From Sphagnum magellanicum (lineage: Eukaryota > Streptophyta > Sphagnopsida > Sphagnales > Sphagnaceae), in contig CM038925.1 of assembly GCA_021904315.1 (NCBI GenBank), positions 4,528,501 to 4,592,500 of the forward strand: a stretch of DNA of 64,000 nucleotides. The letters run 5' to 3'. The notes beneath the pieces were generated by a model that searched no databases, was not told the DNA's origin, and was given only the letters and a program-made list of their open reading frames with translations. How positions within the stretch are numbered: position 1 is the first letter of the stretch; each line of letters begins with the position of its first letter. The translations under genes were made by a program, and so were the position numbers. Positions 35,881 to 47,934 of the stretch are shown in pieces.

Positions 35881-37216
35881 CTTGGAAAAGAAAAATTCTT
35901 TGTCTCAAGAGAGAATTCTTACCCCACCAGATTTGTTTGTTTGTTTGTATGTTTTGTGAGAAATGCCACAGTGCTAATGTCTTCTGTGAAAACAGGCCCT
36001 TCCTCCACTGCCACTGCCACTGCCACTGCCACTCCCATCTTCACTTTCTCTGCAGCACTGAGTAGAGATTGTTGACAGGTCTACAGAATAGCAGGGGTTT
36101 GGAGGAAATGACGATTGAAATGTTTCTTAGTCACATACTCAAGAAGTATTGTATTCATGTGTATTTGATGACACAAGAGAGGAGGGCCTTTACATCATGG
36201 AAGTATTAGACTAAAGAAATAGGGAAAGAAGGGAAATGAGGAAACTGACAATTCAGATGTACAATGTTATATTATGACAATTCAGATGTACAGTGTGCTA
36301 TTACAGAACATTGATGAACAGTGTGCTAGAACTAGGTAAACACAGGTTTAGTTTGTAGGCCTCTCTACTAGTGTCTACTACCGCATCCATCAAATTACTA
36401 TGCAAATTATTTACTCATCCTCATCGTCCAGAAACATAAGATGGTGAACAATTTGGAATGAAGAATCAAATTGAATGCTACACACCACATGGGTCAATTG
36501 ATCAAAAGACATTATTCATGTTTCTTTATTCACCCTTTTGGAGAACCATGTATCCCGTACATGTTTACAGATCCAAACTCACTATAATGCTAATTGAAGC
36601 TACAACTTAAAAGCCACAAGTCATTGATACTGGAATTTAAAAGCCACAACTTCATCTAAATTACTACCTATTTTCAAACCATTGCACACTTTGCTGAATG
36701 GAGCTATTCCTATACCAGTTAAAACACATAATGTGCATACGTAGGTGCCATTCCTTGATTAAACAGATGATGATCACCAGTCCAAATGAAGTAGTTCTGT
36801 TACACTGGACGAATTGCTATCGCCTATACTCTCTGCACTGGGTGTCTATCTCTTGAGCAAATATTTTTGCAATGAAAATAGTCTCCTTGCATCTACCATC
36901 AAAACTGCTATCTAAAAACTTCATCAGGATGGCAGATGACATTAGTACTGGGATTGATATGCAAATCACTCCAGATTATGACGGTCAAATAGTGGGCCAC
37001 CATTTGGTTTTGTTCAGTTTCACAACTATCTTGATTTCCCCTTTTCCCATGAACTTTTACTAGACCACCCTATAATGATACAGATGAAGTCCAAAGCAAC
37101 AATCTTTTTCAAGAATAGCTTCTCGTTGTAAAGACCTGTATTTGAAGACAAGTCAGATAAACACACCTGCAATTTTGCAAAAGAAATTAAATGGGGAGGC
37201 AAACCCAAAGCTGTTT
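35881..37216. other. Convergent intergenic region between HNH gene and receptor kinase gene
   Basis: Holds the 3' untranslated regions of both genes and a (CCACTG)n microsatellite at 36005-36032. No further gene or RNA is seen. A duplicated phrase GACAATTCAGATGTACA occurs at about 36247 and 36278. No canonical AATAAA is obvious at either end. Confidence 0.5.
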
Positions 37217-40200
37217 TCAAGGTCTGTAGATGATGCTAGTGTCACAGCGATCAAGGCCTTGATTTGCTGCGCCAAGGTTGTCTCCAGACCTAAAGCTTGG
37301 TCGCTGCATCATCCTCACCAGGGCTTGCACTATTTCTGACATGGGTGGCCGGAATTCAGGTTCAGGCTGTTTTATGCAGGCAGATCCACGCAGCATTAAA
37401 TATCATAAATCTCTTCACACATTGAGGTCGTAGATTACAACCAATAGCATCAATGAGACTTTCCCTAAATAATACCTTTTCAAAAACACACCAAAACCAC
37501 ATCTGACTAGTAGTTGGATCTGCTTAACCTTTGCAATGAAAAAACTCAGTACCCTGCTTCCCTTCATGATTGACATGATGAGTGCTTTGCAGGTTAAACA
37601 TAAGGAAAGAAATTGAAGGGTGCTGGAATGAATACCTGTACACAAAAGGCGATGATATCAGCAAATCGGCAAAGTGATTTGGCAGGGTAGTTTCCATTCA
37701 ATGCAGGGTCAACCATTTTGGTGAGTGCATCAATGTTATGTAGCTGAGGAGCAGCCCACCCGACCAGTGACTGCTCTGGCTTTGGCCGGGAGCTTTACAC
37801 AAGACAGCACACAATTCTTCAGAAAGAATGTGCATGAGACACATACCTCAAAAACAAAAAACACTCAGAGATCGCTCTCAATCATTTGTGGCCAACAGAA
37901 TTAGATTTGAACAAATGGAGATCACGACCACAGCTAAGTAGAGCAGTGGCTATTCACCTGTCCAGAGGCTTGCATCCTGTCAAAAGCTCCAGCATGACAA
38001 TACCAAAGCTATAAACATCACTCTTCATTGTGTAAACACCAGACATGGCAGACTCTGGGGCACTGTACCCAAATGATCCCAGCATGTGTGGTGATACCTA
38101 CACCCACCCATCACAACCAAATCACCACAATACCCACACACTAACCATCTCACACAGCTGCATCTTAATAATTGACATCTTAGTAATGAAGAGGGTCCTT
38201 TCCACATGGTTTTAAGCTAAGAGACAAAGGTTTACGTATATACACCTGGCGATTTGAAACATGTGAGGAGAGATCTGCAATTCCGCAGTCAGACAGGTGA
38301 GGATTGAGCTGATTATCCAATAGAATATTTCCAGATTTGAAGTTACGATGCACAACTGCTGGAATGCATACCTCGTGCAAGTACCTGCACATTTGCTACA
38401 CAGGTGTGTCATGTGATGGAAATCTGCAAGGAATCCTTTTATTTTGCCACTATTGATGAATTCTAGTTGCATCTTCAATCACACAGGTGATTGCACATTC
38501 CTCTAACTATAACCACAATACATGCCCTTGAGAAGAAAATTATTGAAGCTCATGGCTTTTGCCAAGCTTGCACATCAGCAGATGCTTGGAGAGGAGAAAA
38601 AAGTACCATCTTTAATTCCTCAAAATTGACACTGAAAAAACTTACTCAAGAGCACGAGCAGCTCCAAGAGCAATTTTGACACGCGCATTCCAAGAGAGGC
38701 ACTTGACTTCGTCTTCATTGCCATGAAGAATTTCACTAAGTGTGCCATGACTCACATACTCATATACCAGTAGCCGTTGCCCATGCTCAGCACAATATCC
38801 CACCAACTCAATAATGTTGGCATGCCGCAGACGTGCAATGTTGCCTACAACTCTTAAGAAGTTTGGCTCACTCTGCACCAGAGGTGCTGATGTGTCTAGC
38901 TTCTTCACTGCAAGAACCTATAGAAAAAAGACAGAATTTTAGACAAAATACCACACACTTCACAACACAAAACAAACAGCTTAGCAAGTTAGTTCAAATT
39001 CAACAATCCTCTTGTCAGGGTATTGAAAGTGCTTCTGTTATTTTCTCCCTTGTTCAACTTAAATTTGAACTGAAGCAGGAAAAATAGGCAAACCGATACA
39101 AAAAAGTTTGCAATCAAATCAAATTGTGTATCTGCATTGCATGTATTTCAGAGATATAATTGTCACTCAGGAGAGATTCTGCCCCTCACCCTAAGCTTCT
39201 TCAGGTCAACTACTCTTTCAAAAGCATGCGAACTGGCATTTAGAACATCGTGAGGTATAGCTAATTCTCTTGAAAGTTCCTAATGATGTTGCAGAATTAC
39301 ATCAGATTATGGCAATTGGTCAGACCCAGCTTGTGGCCACCCACCGGGGTCCTGCTGATGGCCATCACCTAATATACTCAGCAACAAAGTTGGATTCACA
39401 AAGTTGCAAAGTTCACAGTCTTGACTTTCATTCAGCTGCCATGAAATAGGTACCCAACCATACCTGGCCATCTTGAAAGTCCCCATTATAGACACAGCCA
39501 AGGGAGCCCTCCCCAACTAGATGTTCTTGGGCAAAGCTGTTGGTTGCTGCCTGAAGATCTGCAAGAGAATAGGCTGTGGCTGCAATTGAAGTTTTGGGGC
39601 TCTTGCTTGCAATGTCAATGCCTGCATCTCTGTTATCTGTGGTTGTTTTGAATGATGTGGATGCATTTGCACTTGTCTTGCTTGGTGGATAATCCCTCCC
39701 TGGCCAGTCTAGGATCTTATCATCAAGAGGCTCAGCTGCAAAAGAAATGGAGACTAATCAGTTGGCAGGGATGTCCTTTGGTCTTCATACTAATGGACAT
39801 ATCTCAATACGAAAGCAAGTCTGTTTTATGCTTTTAGGAACAACACATGAATCCCAAATGTACATTGGATTTTAGATGACCGCCAAGCACAATGCCGCAA
39901 AAATGGCTTGATGTACACGTACATTAGACAGCAAGTTGGCAAAGCATACCTTGCTCCACAGGAGAAATAAAATGTAGGAACCAAGGTCCCCAACCGCCCT
40001 TCTTTTCATACACAATTTTCTCTTCATGTTTTCGCCACCGAAAGTAAAGAAGACCAAGTAGTATTAAGGGAACAGGTACGAGGAGAGAAATAGCTGTGAT
40101 TCCTCCAATTTCTGCACCAGTCCATAAATTGTGACTTCCTGATTCACGATTTGAAGAATCTGATTGCCCAGCTTGGGGAGTGTCATGGGAGGGAGGATGA

Positions 40201-43200
40201 GGTTGGCCTGGTGATGAAAAGGCATTGCCACTTGTGCTGCAAAGAAAACAACCATCAACCACATGATAGACTCACAACAACGAATTTCTTTTCAAGACCC
40301 ACCAGCAAAATCATCATGGTACATGAGAGAAAACCTGATTGTCTACAAACCAATATCATGATATAGTCATCGAAGTGACCACTTACAGTAAGTTTGGTGG
40401 ATTCAGTCCTGAAGGAATCCATCCAGTGAACTTGTTATCCTGAACATTCCTGAAATCAGATTCCACTCCACTATCAGGCCACTTGACCAGAAATCACTTA
40501 CATAATTTGGTCAATAGGAGTTTTCACAAAAACATGATTGCCCTTGTATCTTGCATAACCAACAACAACAGATTCAAATTACTCATGTCTTACACATCTC
40601 ACTGCTTTAGCAATAATAATGAAATAATCAATGTATTTTAATTGCAGAAAAATATATCCTGGTAAATGCAAGATTTGATCTTTGAGAGCATGGAACTTAC
40701 AGGGTCTGAAGGTTTGTGAGATTTGAAAGAGAAGAAGGAAGGCTGCCACTCAAGAGATTATTCTGCACATTTCTGTCCAGCTCAAGGAGATAAGTTTCTG
40801 CATTTTTCTTACTCAAGATCCAGTCTAGCCAATAGACTAACTCCCACCATTAAGAACCAAGACTTAAGCCCTTCACGAGAACAGCAAAAACAATCACAAG
40901 GTGACAATTAAGCCACATTCTCTTTGATAGGAGCATGTTAGCAAGCCCAACACATGGCATTAGTGATGTGTAGATCAAGGACTTTCATAGGAAGCAAACA
41001 GGCAGAATACTCACAGCACAGTCAAAGCCGACAAATCGCCGAGCGAGCTAGGAAGTGCACCTGTGAAATTGTTGAATGATAAATCTCTGCACATGCATGA
41101 CCACAGAACAACAAAACACATTACACACTGATTAACACTATGCAAACATGCTGTATTTGCCATCTTGTGGACAAATGGATCTGAGCAAATAGGAGTAATT
41201 ACTAATTATATCATCTTTGACTCTATTGCCAACTACATCCAGAGCCAAAACTCTTAAGGAATTTCAAGTTCTGTGCAGGCTTCAAAACCTGTAAAACTGG
41301 ATAGGCAGTACCTGGGGAATGTCCCATCATGTCAGACTTACAATGTTTGAAGCTTGGTGAGATTTGCAAAAATGTCTGGAATATTATTTTCCAGTTGATT
41401 GTGATTCAGGTTCCTAAATCAAACCAAAATTAACAGTCAGGATTTGTCAGGATTCAAATGTTGCTTCCCTCTCTTCACAACCCAGAACTCATTTGTGCAC
41501 TAGTTCCGTCAACAAAAACATCACTTCAACTATTGAAGGCTGCATTGCAACCCAACTGGCCATATCTCCTCTGCATTTCAATTGGAATACACCACCATCA
41601 ATCTTATACCAACAGTTGCAGCAGAAAAGCACTGCATCCTGGCTTTTGCTAGTAGCAGTCTAAATACATTTCTCAATAAGTGCATGACCTGAGCACCCCA
41701 GGGTAAGTGAAGCTTACAGGTTAGTCAAGCTGAACAATCGCTGAACTGAATATGGAAAGCTGCCTGAGAACTGATTATTGCCAAGATTCCTGTTGTCAAG
41801 AAGAAGTAGTTTGAAGATGCGTTGCTACTTTTAGCAAGATAAAGCTCGAGATCATGGGACCTACTTATAAGATGTTCCTCTTACATGACTATGCATGCAT
41901 ATTGAGCACATGTTATGTATGAGAAACAATGGAAGAATGTGCTCACAGCTGTTGGACATTAGGAGGCAATTGATATGGTATAGATCCCCAATTTCTTCCA
42001 AGGTTATTTTGGCTCACATCACTGCACAACAAGCATAGATTTCATTTTGCTAGATTTTCATGCAGAACACAGCAGCTGTCTCTGCTCTGGACCAGAGCAG
42101 ATAGACAAAGACATCTTGTTGTAGGTACTGGCATTTGACCTAGCAGTCATCAGAACCCAATGCAACTGACTAATCCGTGATCTGCAACTTATACAGGGAG
42201 AAGAAAGCCTACCTTTGGACACAGATAGCAAATCCTATGAAACTCATATCACTGACTCAGGAGAAATCCAAGCTCATTGGTATTAATAATCTTTTAACTA
42301 TCTTGGAAAAACGAAGTCCATAGTACAACTATAGTACCTCAATAAATTGAGGATTGAAGATTGTACTACAGGACAGAAAAAACACACTTCTGGCAGGAAT
42401 AACTCACAAGACCAATAGCCCATGAAACTCATCCAGGCTATATCCCAGGCTTCCATTCAGTCCCAAGTTGCTCAAATGACTGCATTGCAGAGACCCAAAT
42501 CCACATTTGTGATCTCAATGGGGATAAGTTCAAAATCCTCAGTAAACTTGACCAATGATTATTTCCACCAAGTTCTTTCAATCTCTTTGTCCTGCAGGTG
42601 GAGCAACTAAGTAATGCAGGAGAAATTCAGCAGCATTGATCAAAGGCATTGTTATGCTTACAAGAAAGGTTCCATAGAACCAGAGTTTCTTGTTTGGACT
42701 AATAAAAGCATGATGGAAAAATCAAATCTCCTAGCAAATAGAGACCATATATAGAATTAGACGATATTTTCTGAGTTTAGAAGAACAAAGGGCATAGTGG
42801 CACAGATAATGTGGAACTTGAGGAAAGAAGAGATAGATTTTCACACACATCTCTGTGACGTTACTCGCAGAGCAGACCACACCAAGCCAATTTTGCGCAC
42901 ATGGGTCACCTCCATTTATATTCCAGTTGGTCAATTGCAGAGGCCACCCAAAAGCTGAGTATAGATTTATCAGAGCATTCACTGCCATGGCCAACAGATA
43001 GATAGAAAGTGTATTGTCATAATTCTGTCTCTTCCATTGCTTTGCTATGGCTACTAGTCTAGCTACCTCATGTATTAACCTAGTCTCTGAAATTAAAAAA
43101 ACAGCAAGTGCTTGATAGATTTCACATAAAACGGATGAATGCAAATGAAGTGATCTCATTTGGAACACATGAAGTTTCAATCATTTTCAATGGGAAGAGG

Positions 43201-43872
43201 AGAAAATGAATTCAGAATTGTCCTCACAATCAGATATAAGTAGCAAGAGCTCTGGAATGCGTAAACAGCATACCTATTGCTTCACAAAAAGAAAAACCCT
43301 AAACCCCCTTCATTTACACGACACAAGCGAAAGAGGGATTGAGTAGGGTTGGAGCCCAAATTGGGATTCAGGATTCATCACAGAAGTTCACCATCGCCCA
43401 AACCCATAATCTACATATGCAATCAAGAGACCCTAAGTACTATTGATTCAAACAGCAGACACTGAATTGATAAGTTGAGGTATACTTTCTCTACAGACAT
43501 TGGATTGGTAAGTTGAGGTGGTTTTTCTACAGGAGATATAGCATTCGAGATTGAAATGATTTGAAGTGGAATGGCATCTAACATGCTACTTCGAGAACCA
43601 GTTTTCAGGCAACTTCAAAACGCAAGTAAGTTGCAGAAACTTCAAGGTTCAATTCAAGGATTAGATCGATATATATACATATATACGTAGGCAATTTCGT
43701 AATTTTGAAGCACAGTTGTTCATCATGATGCATGGAGATTGAAAAGGATGGAGGAAAGGTTTTGGTTGCACGCACCATCGGCTGGATTTGTATCTCCATG
43801 AACCACCACTAGCGATGCCGCCAAGAAGTGGATGGCCAGATAAAAATAATACGCTGCCGACAATCGCGCCAT
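37217..43872 (-). CDS. SRF-like: STRUBBELIG-receptor-family LRR receptor-like kinase, 16 exons, complete (714 aa)
   Basis: Exons (minus strand, 5' to 3'): 43872-43776, 42981-42849, 42479-42408, 42021-41947, 41789-41718, 41413-41342, 41086-41015, 40772-40701, 40449-40387, 40236-39950, 39735-39464, 38917-38646, 38384-38246, 38097-37958, 37792-37636, 37366-37217. All are GT-AG; phases agree; 2145 nt. Order: signal peptide (1 to about 26), SRF N-domain with [16 protein letters not shown], six LRRs mostly on separate 72-nt phase-2 exons (about 77-243), Pro/Ser-rich spacer, membrane helix about 286-308, basic juxtamembrane, kinase (about 405-690). In the kinase the glycine loop is GEGSLG (413-418) and the lysine AVKK is at 434. 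HRD reads HRN (532-534), DFG reads DCG (552-554) and APE is intact (579-581). The SRF family (STRUBBELIG in Arabidopsis) has atypical kinases that signal in cell-shape and tissue patterning; SUB needs no catalytic activity. The length fits the family. Confidence 0.93.
39305..39380. repeat. Dispersed repeat fragment in receptor-kinase intron 11
   Basis: GGTCAGACCCAGCT at 39318-39331, followed by GTGGCCACCCACCGG and GATGGCCATCACC, recurs diverged at 52527-52575 in the same orientation. A small shared transposon fragment of unknown family. Confidence 0.5.
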
Positions 43873-44519
43873 CTGCCGCACCGATATGGATCGCTAAGAA
43901 GAAGAACTCCAGAAACAAGAAGCTCCCCTCCTCATTGCAGTTAATCTCGAGTTGATCGCTGGCTGGCTGGCAGCTTGATAGCAGCAATTGCGCGAGTGGA
44001 AAGCAGTTTTAAGTCTGTATGAAGCACATCACCAACACACGTGACAGAGGCAATGTCAGCAGACCGTTAACAACAGCACAGTGAGCGACGTATGTACAAG
44101 TGCTCAGACACTTCAACAAGAGCTTTTGTACATGTCTGTTGTCTAAAGCTCCCCGACTCTCCGAGCCGTAAGGCGATTGTTGAACACGAGGTAGAAAAGT
44201 GCATCTTCAAGAGAACGATAGTCTCCGAGTGAAGCACTTGCTGAGACGTCCTTTCCATCATTTGTGCGACGATTGTCCAGAAGAAATGAAGAATGTACAA
44301 GCACACGGCCTTATATTCCTCTATTAAAACTCAAGTCTAGCCCTATCGAGAGTCACAGATGTGGTGGACGAACAAGCGAAGTTGTAGTGAAGAGACAATC
44401 GTGATGGTTGTGTGAACATGAAAGAGCTCCCATTGTGTTTCCAAAAAGAATTTTTTTCGTTAGATCTGTTAGCAAGAACGATCTACGACAAAGCCAAAAT
44501 GTCTCGGATCTCCGAGCGC
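43873..44519 (-). promoter_or_regulatory. Upstream region of the receptor-kinase gene
   Basis: Spacer between the start codon (43872) and the tandem array. It is clearly GC-richer than the rest of the window and includes a GAGACGTCC word at about 44242 that also occurs in the first array units. No TATA box can be assigned with confidence. Confidence 0.35.
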
Positions 44520-45350
44520 GCGCCCTAAGTCCACCAACAACAACATCACATGCATCATATTGGAGACGTCCGAATAGCACACGCAGAATGCCATAATCAC
44601 AGCAACTTCGATTCCGAACTTGATTCCATTACTTACACTGAGCTTACACTCCCTACGACGTCGAGAAAATGTCCAACAACAACAACATCGCAGGCATCGT
44701 ATTGGAGACGTCTGAATAGTAGACGCAGAATGCCGTAAACACAGCAACTAGGATGTCGAACTTCGATTCCATTATTTTAAGTTTCCTACGATATCGAAAA
44801 AACGTCTCGGAGTGCTTTGTACGTCCAACAACGACGACATCGTAGGCATCATAGTGGAGACGACTGGATAGCCGATGCAGAATGACACAAAAACAGCAAC
44901 GACGGTGTCAAACTTCGATTCCATTCTTTCATATTTCCTACGACATCAATAAAATGTCGCCGAGTGCTCCGTAATCCCAAAACGACATTGCAGGCGTGAT
45001 ATTGGAGACGACTGGATAGCCGATGCAGAATGACACAAAAACGGCAACGACGGTGTCGAACTTCGATTCCATTCTTTTATATTTCCTACGATATCAATAA
45101 AAATGTCTCCGACTAGTACTTTGTACTTCCAAAAACGACATTGCAGGCATGATATTGGAGACGAGTGGATAGCCGATGCAGAATGCCACAACCACAGCAA
45201 CTACGATTTTGCACTTGGATTCCAATTACTTGGACCTTCCCCTACGACATGGACAAATGCTTTACGTCCAACAAGAACAAAATCATAGGCGGCATCATCA
45301 TCATCATCGAGACCTCTGAATAGCCGACGCAAAATATGCAATCCATGAAT
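44520..45350. repeat. Tandem array of about six ~150-bp units upstream of the receptor kinase
   Basis: The anchor GGAGACG-(N)-GAATAGC/GGATAGCC-GA(T/C)GCAGAATG occurs at 44562, 44704, 44856, 45004, 45157 and (weaker) 45308, a period of 142-153 bp. Each unit also has CAACAACGACGACATCG-like, CACAGCAACGACG-like and TTCGATTCCATT-like blocks and a CCTACGACATC word. The two central units are most alike, and edge units are diverged, as in an array maintained by unequal exchange. CpG is well preserved, unlike neighbouring repeats. No gene is encoded. Confidence 0.85.
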
Positions 45351-45360
45351 ATGCAAAGGA

Positions 45361-45381
45361 AGAGAGAGAGAGAGAGAGAGG
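45361..45381. repeat. (GA)n microsatellite
   Basis: Pure AG run of about 20 bp, with a second shorter GA run at about 45506-45518. Confidence 0.9.
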
Positions 45382-45649
45382 CAAATTGCGCACCAGATGG
45401 AGAGGAAGCTCCAAAACTTGGCTGCTGTGAGTAAAACCAACGCACAGCCTTCGCCGCCACAACAGCAACAAGAAAACCAAAATGGGCGGAAAACAAAAGG
45501 TTGGAGAGAGAGAGAGGAGCTAGCGAGAGGATGTAAGTCTTTCTTTTAGTTCCATTTGTTGGGGAACGAACAAACTTGGTGAGTTCATTTGGTGGGGAAC
45601 GAGCTTTTGTGAGTTCACTTCAGAGAGGAAAAACAAAGAATCTACTTTT

Positions 45650-45690
45650 ATTCATTCATTCATTCATTCACTCATTCAATCGTTAATTCA
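45650..45690. repeat. (ATTC)n microsatellite
   Basis: ATTC repeated about eight times with two imperfections near the right end. A weaker ATTC-rich stretch precedes the related element at 46593. Confidence 0.85.
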
Positions 45691-45713
45691 TCCATTCGCA
45701 TACGTAAAGCATG

Positions 45714-45944
45714 GGCAGAATTTTCTTAGTGTATCTAGGAGGGCACATTACGAAGCAGAATCTGCCCTCTGCAAATGGCGAGGCATTTCAATAGGCCCAC
45801 TCCAATAGTGGGCATATATATAACTTTGCGAAATGCCCCAATTTTATTTTTAAGAATTTTTTTTTTTGGTCCCATGATATCCAGCTGATATCTGCTAGGT
45901 ATCATGGGGGAAATTCTTTTTGAAAATGAAACAAAAATTCTGCC
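45714..45944. mobile_element. Small inverted-repeat element A (hairpin-rich)
   Basis: Ends GGCAGAATTTT and AAAATTCTGCC form an 11-bp terminal inverted repeat. Inside are further stems: GCCCACT/AGTGGGC around CCAAT at about 45797, and CCCATGATATC/GGTATCATGGG at about 45871-45910. Non-coding. A relative lies at 46593-46790, and both are preceded by ATTC-rich DNA. A target duplication is not clear. Confidence 0.55.
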
Positions 45945-46079
45945 AGTACTCTACACAGGGTAACACCCTCCGAGTGGGGCGTTTCCAAAATAAGCACCCA
46001 TTCCACTCTGCCTGAGATGGGCACTTATCTTGGGAACGATCAGCTCCTTAAGCATTACCCTACACATAGGCCCCCTTTT

Positions 46080-46375
46080 AGGAACCTTGTGAGGTCAGAT
46101 TTTTTGGGAACTTTGTGAGTTCATTTTTTGGGGAACTTTGTGAAGTCATTTGGGGGGGTGGGAGGAACTTTGTGAGTTCAGTTTTGGGGAACTTTGTTAG
46201 GTCATTTTATTGGGGACAACTTTGTGAGTTGAGTTTTTGGGGAACAATGTGAGGTCATTTTTTTGGGGGGGGGAGGGGGGGACTTTGTGAGATTTTATTT
46301 TTTGGGGGGAACTTTGTGGGTTTCATTTGTGTTTGGGGAACTTTGTGAGATCATTTTTCATGGTGAACTTCTATG
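46080..46375. repeat. Irregular minisatellite GGGGAACTTTGTGAGGTCATTTTTT
   Basis: About nine or ten copies of a 25-40-bp unit with constant core GGAACTTTGTGAG(G/T)TCA and variable T-run and G-run linkers. Two more units occur at 45555-45612. The G-runs reach nine or more bases, and length changes are confined to homopolymers. Confidence 0.85.
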
Positions 46376-46431
46376 GAACAATACTTTAGTTTAGCAGGTT
46401 TGGAGTTTGAAACTTGCCAGAAAGGGGCAGA

Positions 46432-46450
46432 GGGGGGGGGGGGGGGGGGG
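46432..46450. repeat. Poly-G tract (19 G)
   Basis: Uninterrupted G run, close to the G-rich minisatellite. It could form a G-quadruplex on the plus strand and is a likely site of length error in assembly. Confidence 0.85.
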
Positions 46451-46592
46451 CACAGAGCCATTACTACTAAGGAAAAAGAGCTACATGGATGAGCTGCTTT
46501 GTTTCAATAAGCATTTATTGAAAGCTGGAGTTGCTGTCAACCCAAGTAATTCATTCAATCATTTGCTCATTCATTCACAAATTGAAAGAACC

Positions 46593-46790
46593 GGTAGAAT
46601 TTCTTTTAGTATATACACAGGGCACATTATCGAGAGGAATTTTCCCTTTGGAAAAAGGCTGGGTGCTCTTTAAGGAAAATGTTTGATATTCTATTTGAAA
46701 TTGCAGTCCTGTTATATCCGTTGGATAACTGTTGAGTATCACAAGAAGAAATCATAATAATAATAATAATAATAATAATAATTTTCTACC
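46593..46790. mobile_element. Small inverted-repeat element A, second copy
   Basis: Ends GGTAGAATTT and ATTTTCTACC are inverted. The interior keeps the phrase AGGGCACATTA and the GATATC-like central stem of the copy at 45714, and carries an (AAT)n expansion at 46755-46781. Confidence 0.5.
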
Positions 46791-47256
46791 AGTGCTTTTC
46801 TTAGGTACTACTACTACTCACCATGACCAAATTTTCAGCCTTTTCCCTTTGTTATCTAATGAACCTCTTGCTGAGGGGTAGGCGGCGTTGGAACAATGGT
46901 GACGGACATGACACTCTTCTCAAATTGTAGGAAGCCACAAGAGTATTCATAATAAGGATAGTACAACTCAATAGATCTGATCTGGTCCCGTCCGTAATTT
47001 TTAGTTTTTCCTCTTTGGACTTTTGTAATCTGTTGGAGCTCCTGTTGAGACGGAATGATATTATATGATGGAATCTCACTCTTTTGGAATTAGTCCGGAT
47101 ACCGTTTGTAAACTGATGTTGTGGTACATACGGGAGTTTTAAAGTTTCAAATCGGTTGAGGTTGAGAATCTTATGCAATTTGAAGGAAACAGAGTCGAGC
47201 GAGCACCGCTCAAAATGGGAGGCGTCTGGATTTTTACATTTTACCCCTTTTTTATA

Positions 47257-47934
47257 AAGTTATCGGTAAAGTCACCCTCTCTTTCACCCCCTATCCCCCT
47301 CTTTCAGTGGTATCTGCAAAGTAATGAAAATTTATTAAATATCACTATTTATTAAATATAAAGTGCTGAAACTCAGCATTTAATGCACAAGGTTTGAGAG
47401 TAATTATAATAGTTTGTACAGGTAGGGGGCAGTGAAAATACATGTAGCAGCCATTGGTCTTTTTCCCTTTTTTGTGACGTGTCATGGGCGGCAATCATCG
47501 CACGATAGATTTAACTAGAGCGGCAATGATTCCACAGAAGATTTAGCTTTAATGGCGAAAAGATTTGAGGAAACTGGCAAAACAGCAGAAAAGTATCAGA
47601 AAAAACTGCTCGAAACAGTAAAAATCTGGCGAAAATTCTGTTGTGAGTGGATGCAACCTGGCACCCTAAACCTCATCCACTAGCAGTGTCTGGCGAATTG
47701 GAGTTAAAAACTCCAGTTGTGATGGTTGCACCTCCCCAGAGGAGGGCGAAATTCTGGCCCAGCAGTGGAGGCGCTCAGGAAAAGGAAAGACAGGGTGAAA
47801 CTGAGTTTACCACCAAAATTTCGTCTAAAAACTAGTTTGGTCCCAGTTATTTCGTTTTGTAAAATTTTCATTCTCAGTTACCCGTTTGATGCCCTATTAT
47901 GCCGAAACTAATCGGGTGACTTTATGGATAACTC
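47257..47934 (+). mobile_element. MITE, copy 2, with a 310-bp insertion
   Basis: Starts AAGTTATCGGTAAAGTCA and ends TGACTTTATGGATAACTC, flanked by TA. It matches copies 1 and 3 over about 368 bp but is split at 47451-47760 by unrelated sequence flanked by AGCAG on both sides (47446-47450, 47761-47765). Confidence 0.82.
47451..47760. mobile_element. 310-bp insertion inside MITE copy 2
   Basis: Begins CCATTGGTC and ends TTCTGGCCC between AGCAG direct repeats. It contains repeated GGCAA(T)GATT, GGCGAAAA and CTGGCGAA words. No coding capacity and no LTR-type ends, so its family is unknown. Confidence 0.55.

Noticed and set aside
39924..40262. Independent 112-codon membrane protein
   Set aside because: It is exon 10 of the receptor kinase with intron sequence read at both ends.
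43661..43987. 108-codon frame overlapping the first exon of the receptor kinase
   Set aside because: Wrong frame. The signal-peptide frame from 43872 splices correctly to exon 2.
44520..45350. CRISPR array
   Set aside because: Units are ~150 bp with gradual divergence and no repeat-spacer structure, and the DNA is a plant nuclear genome.
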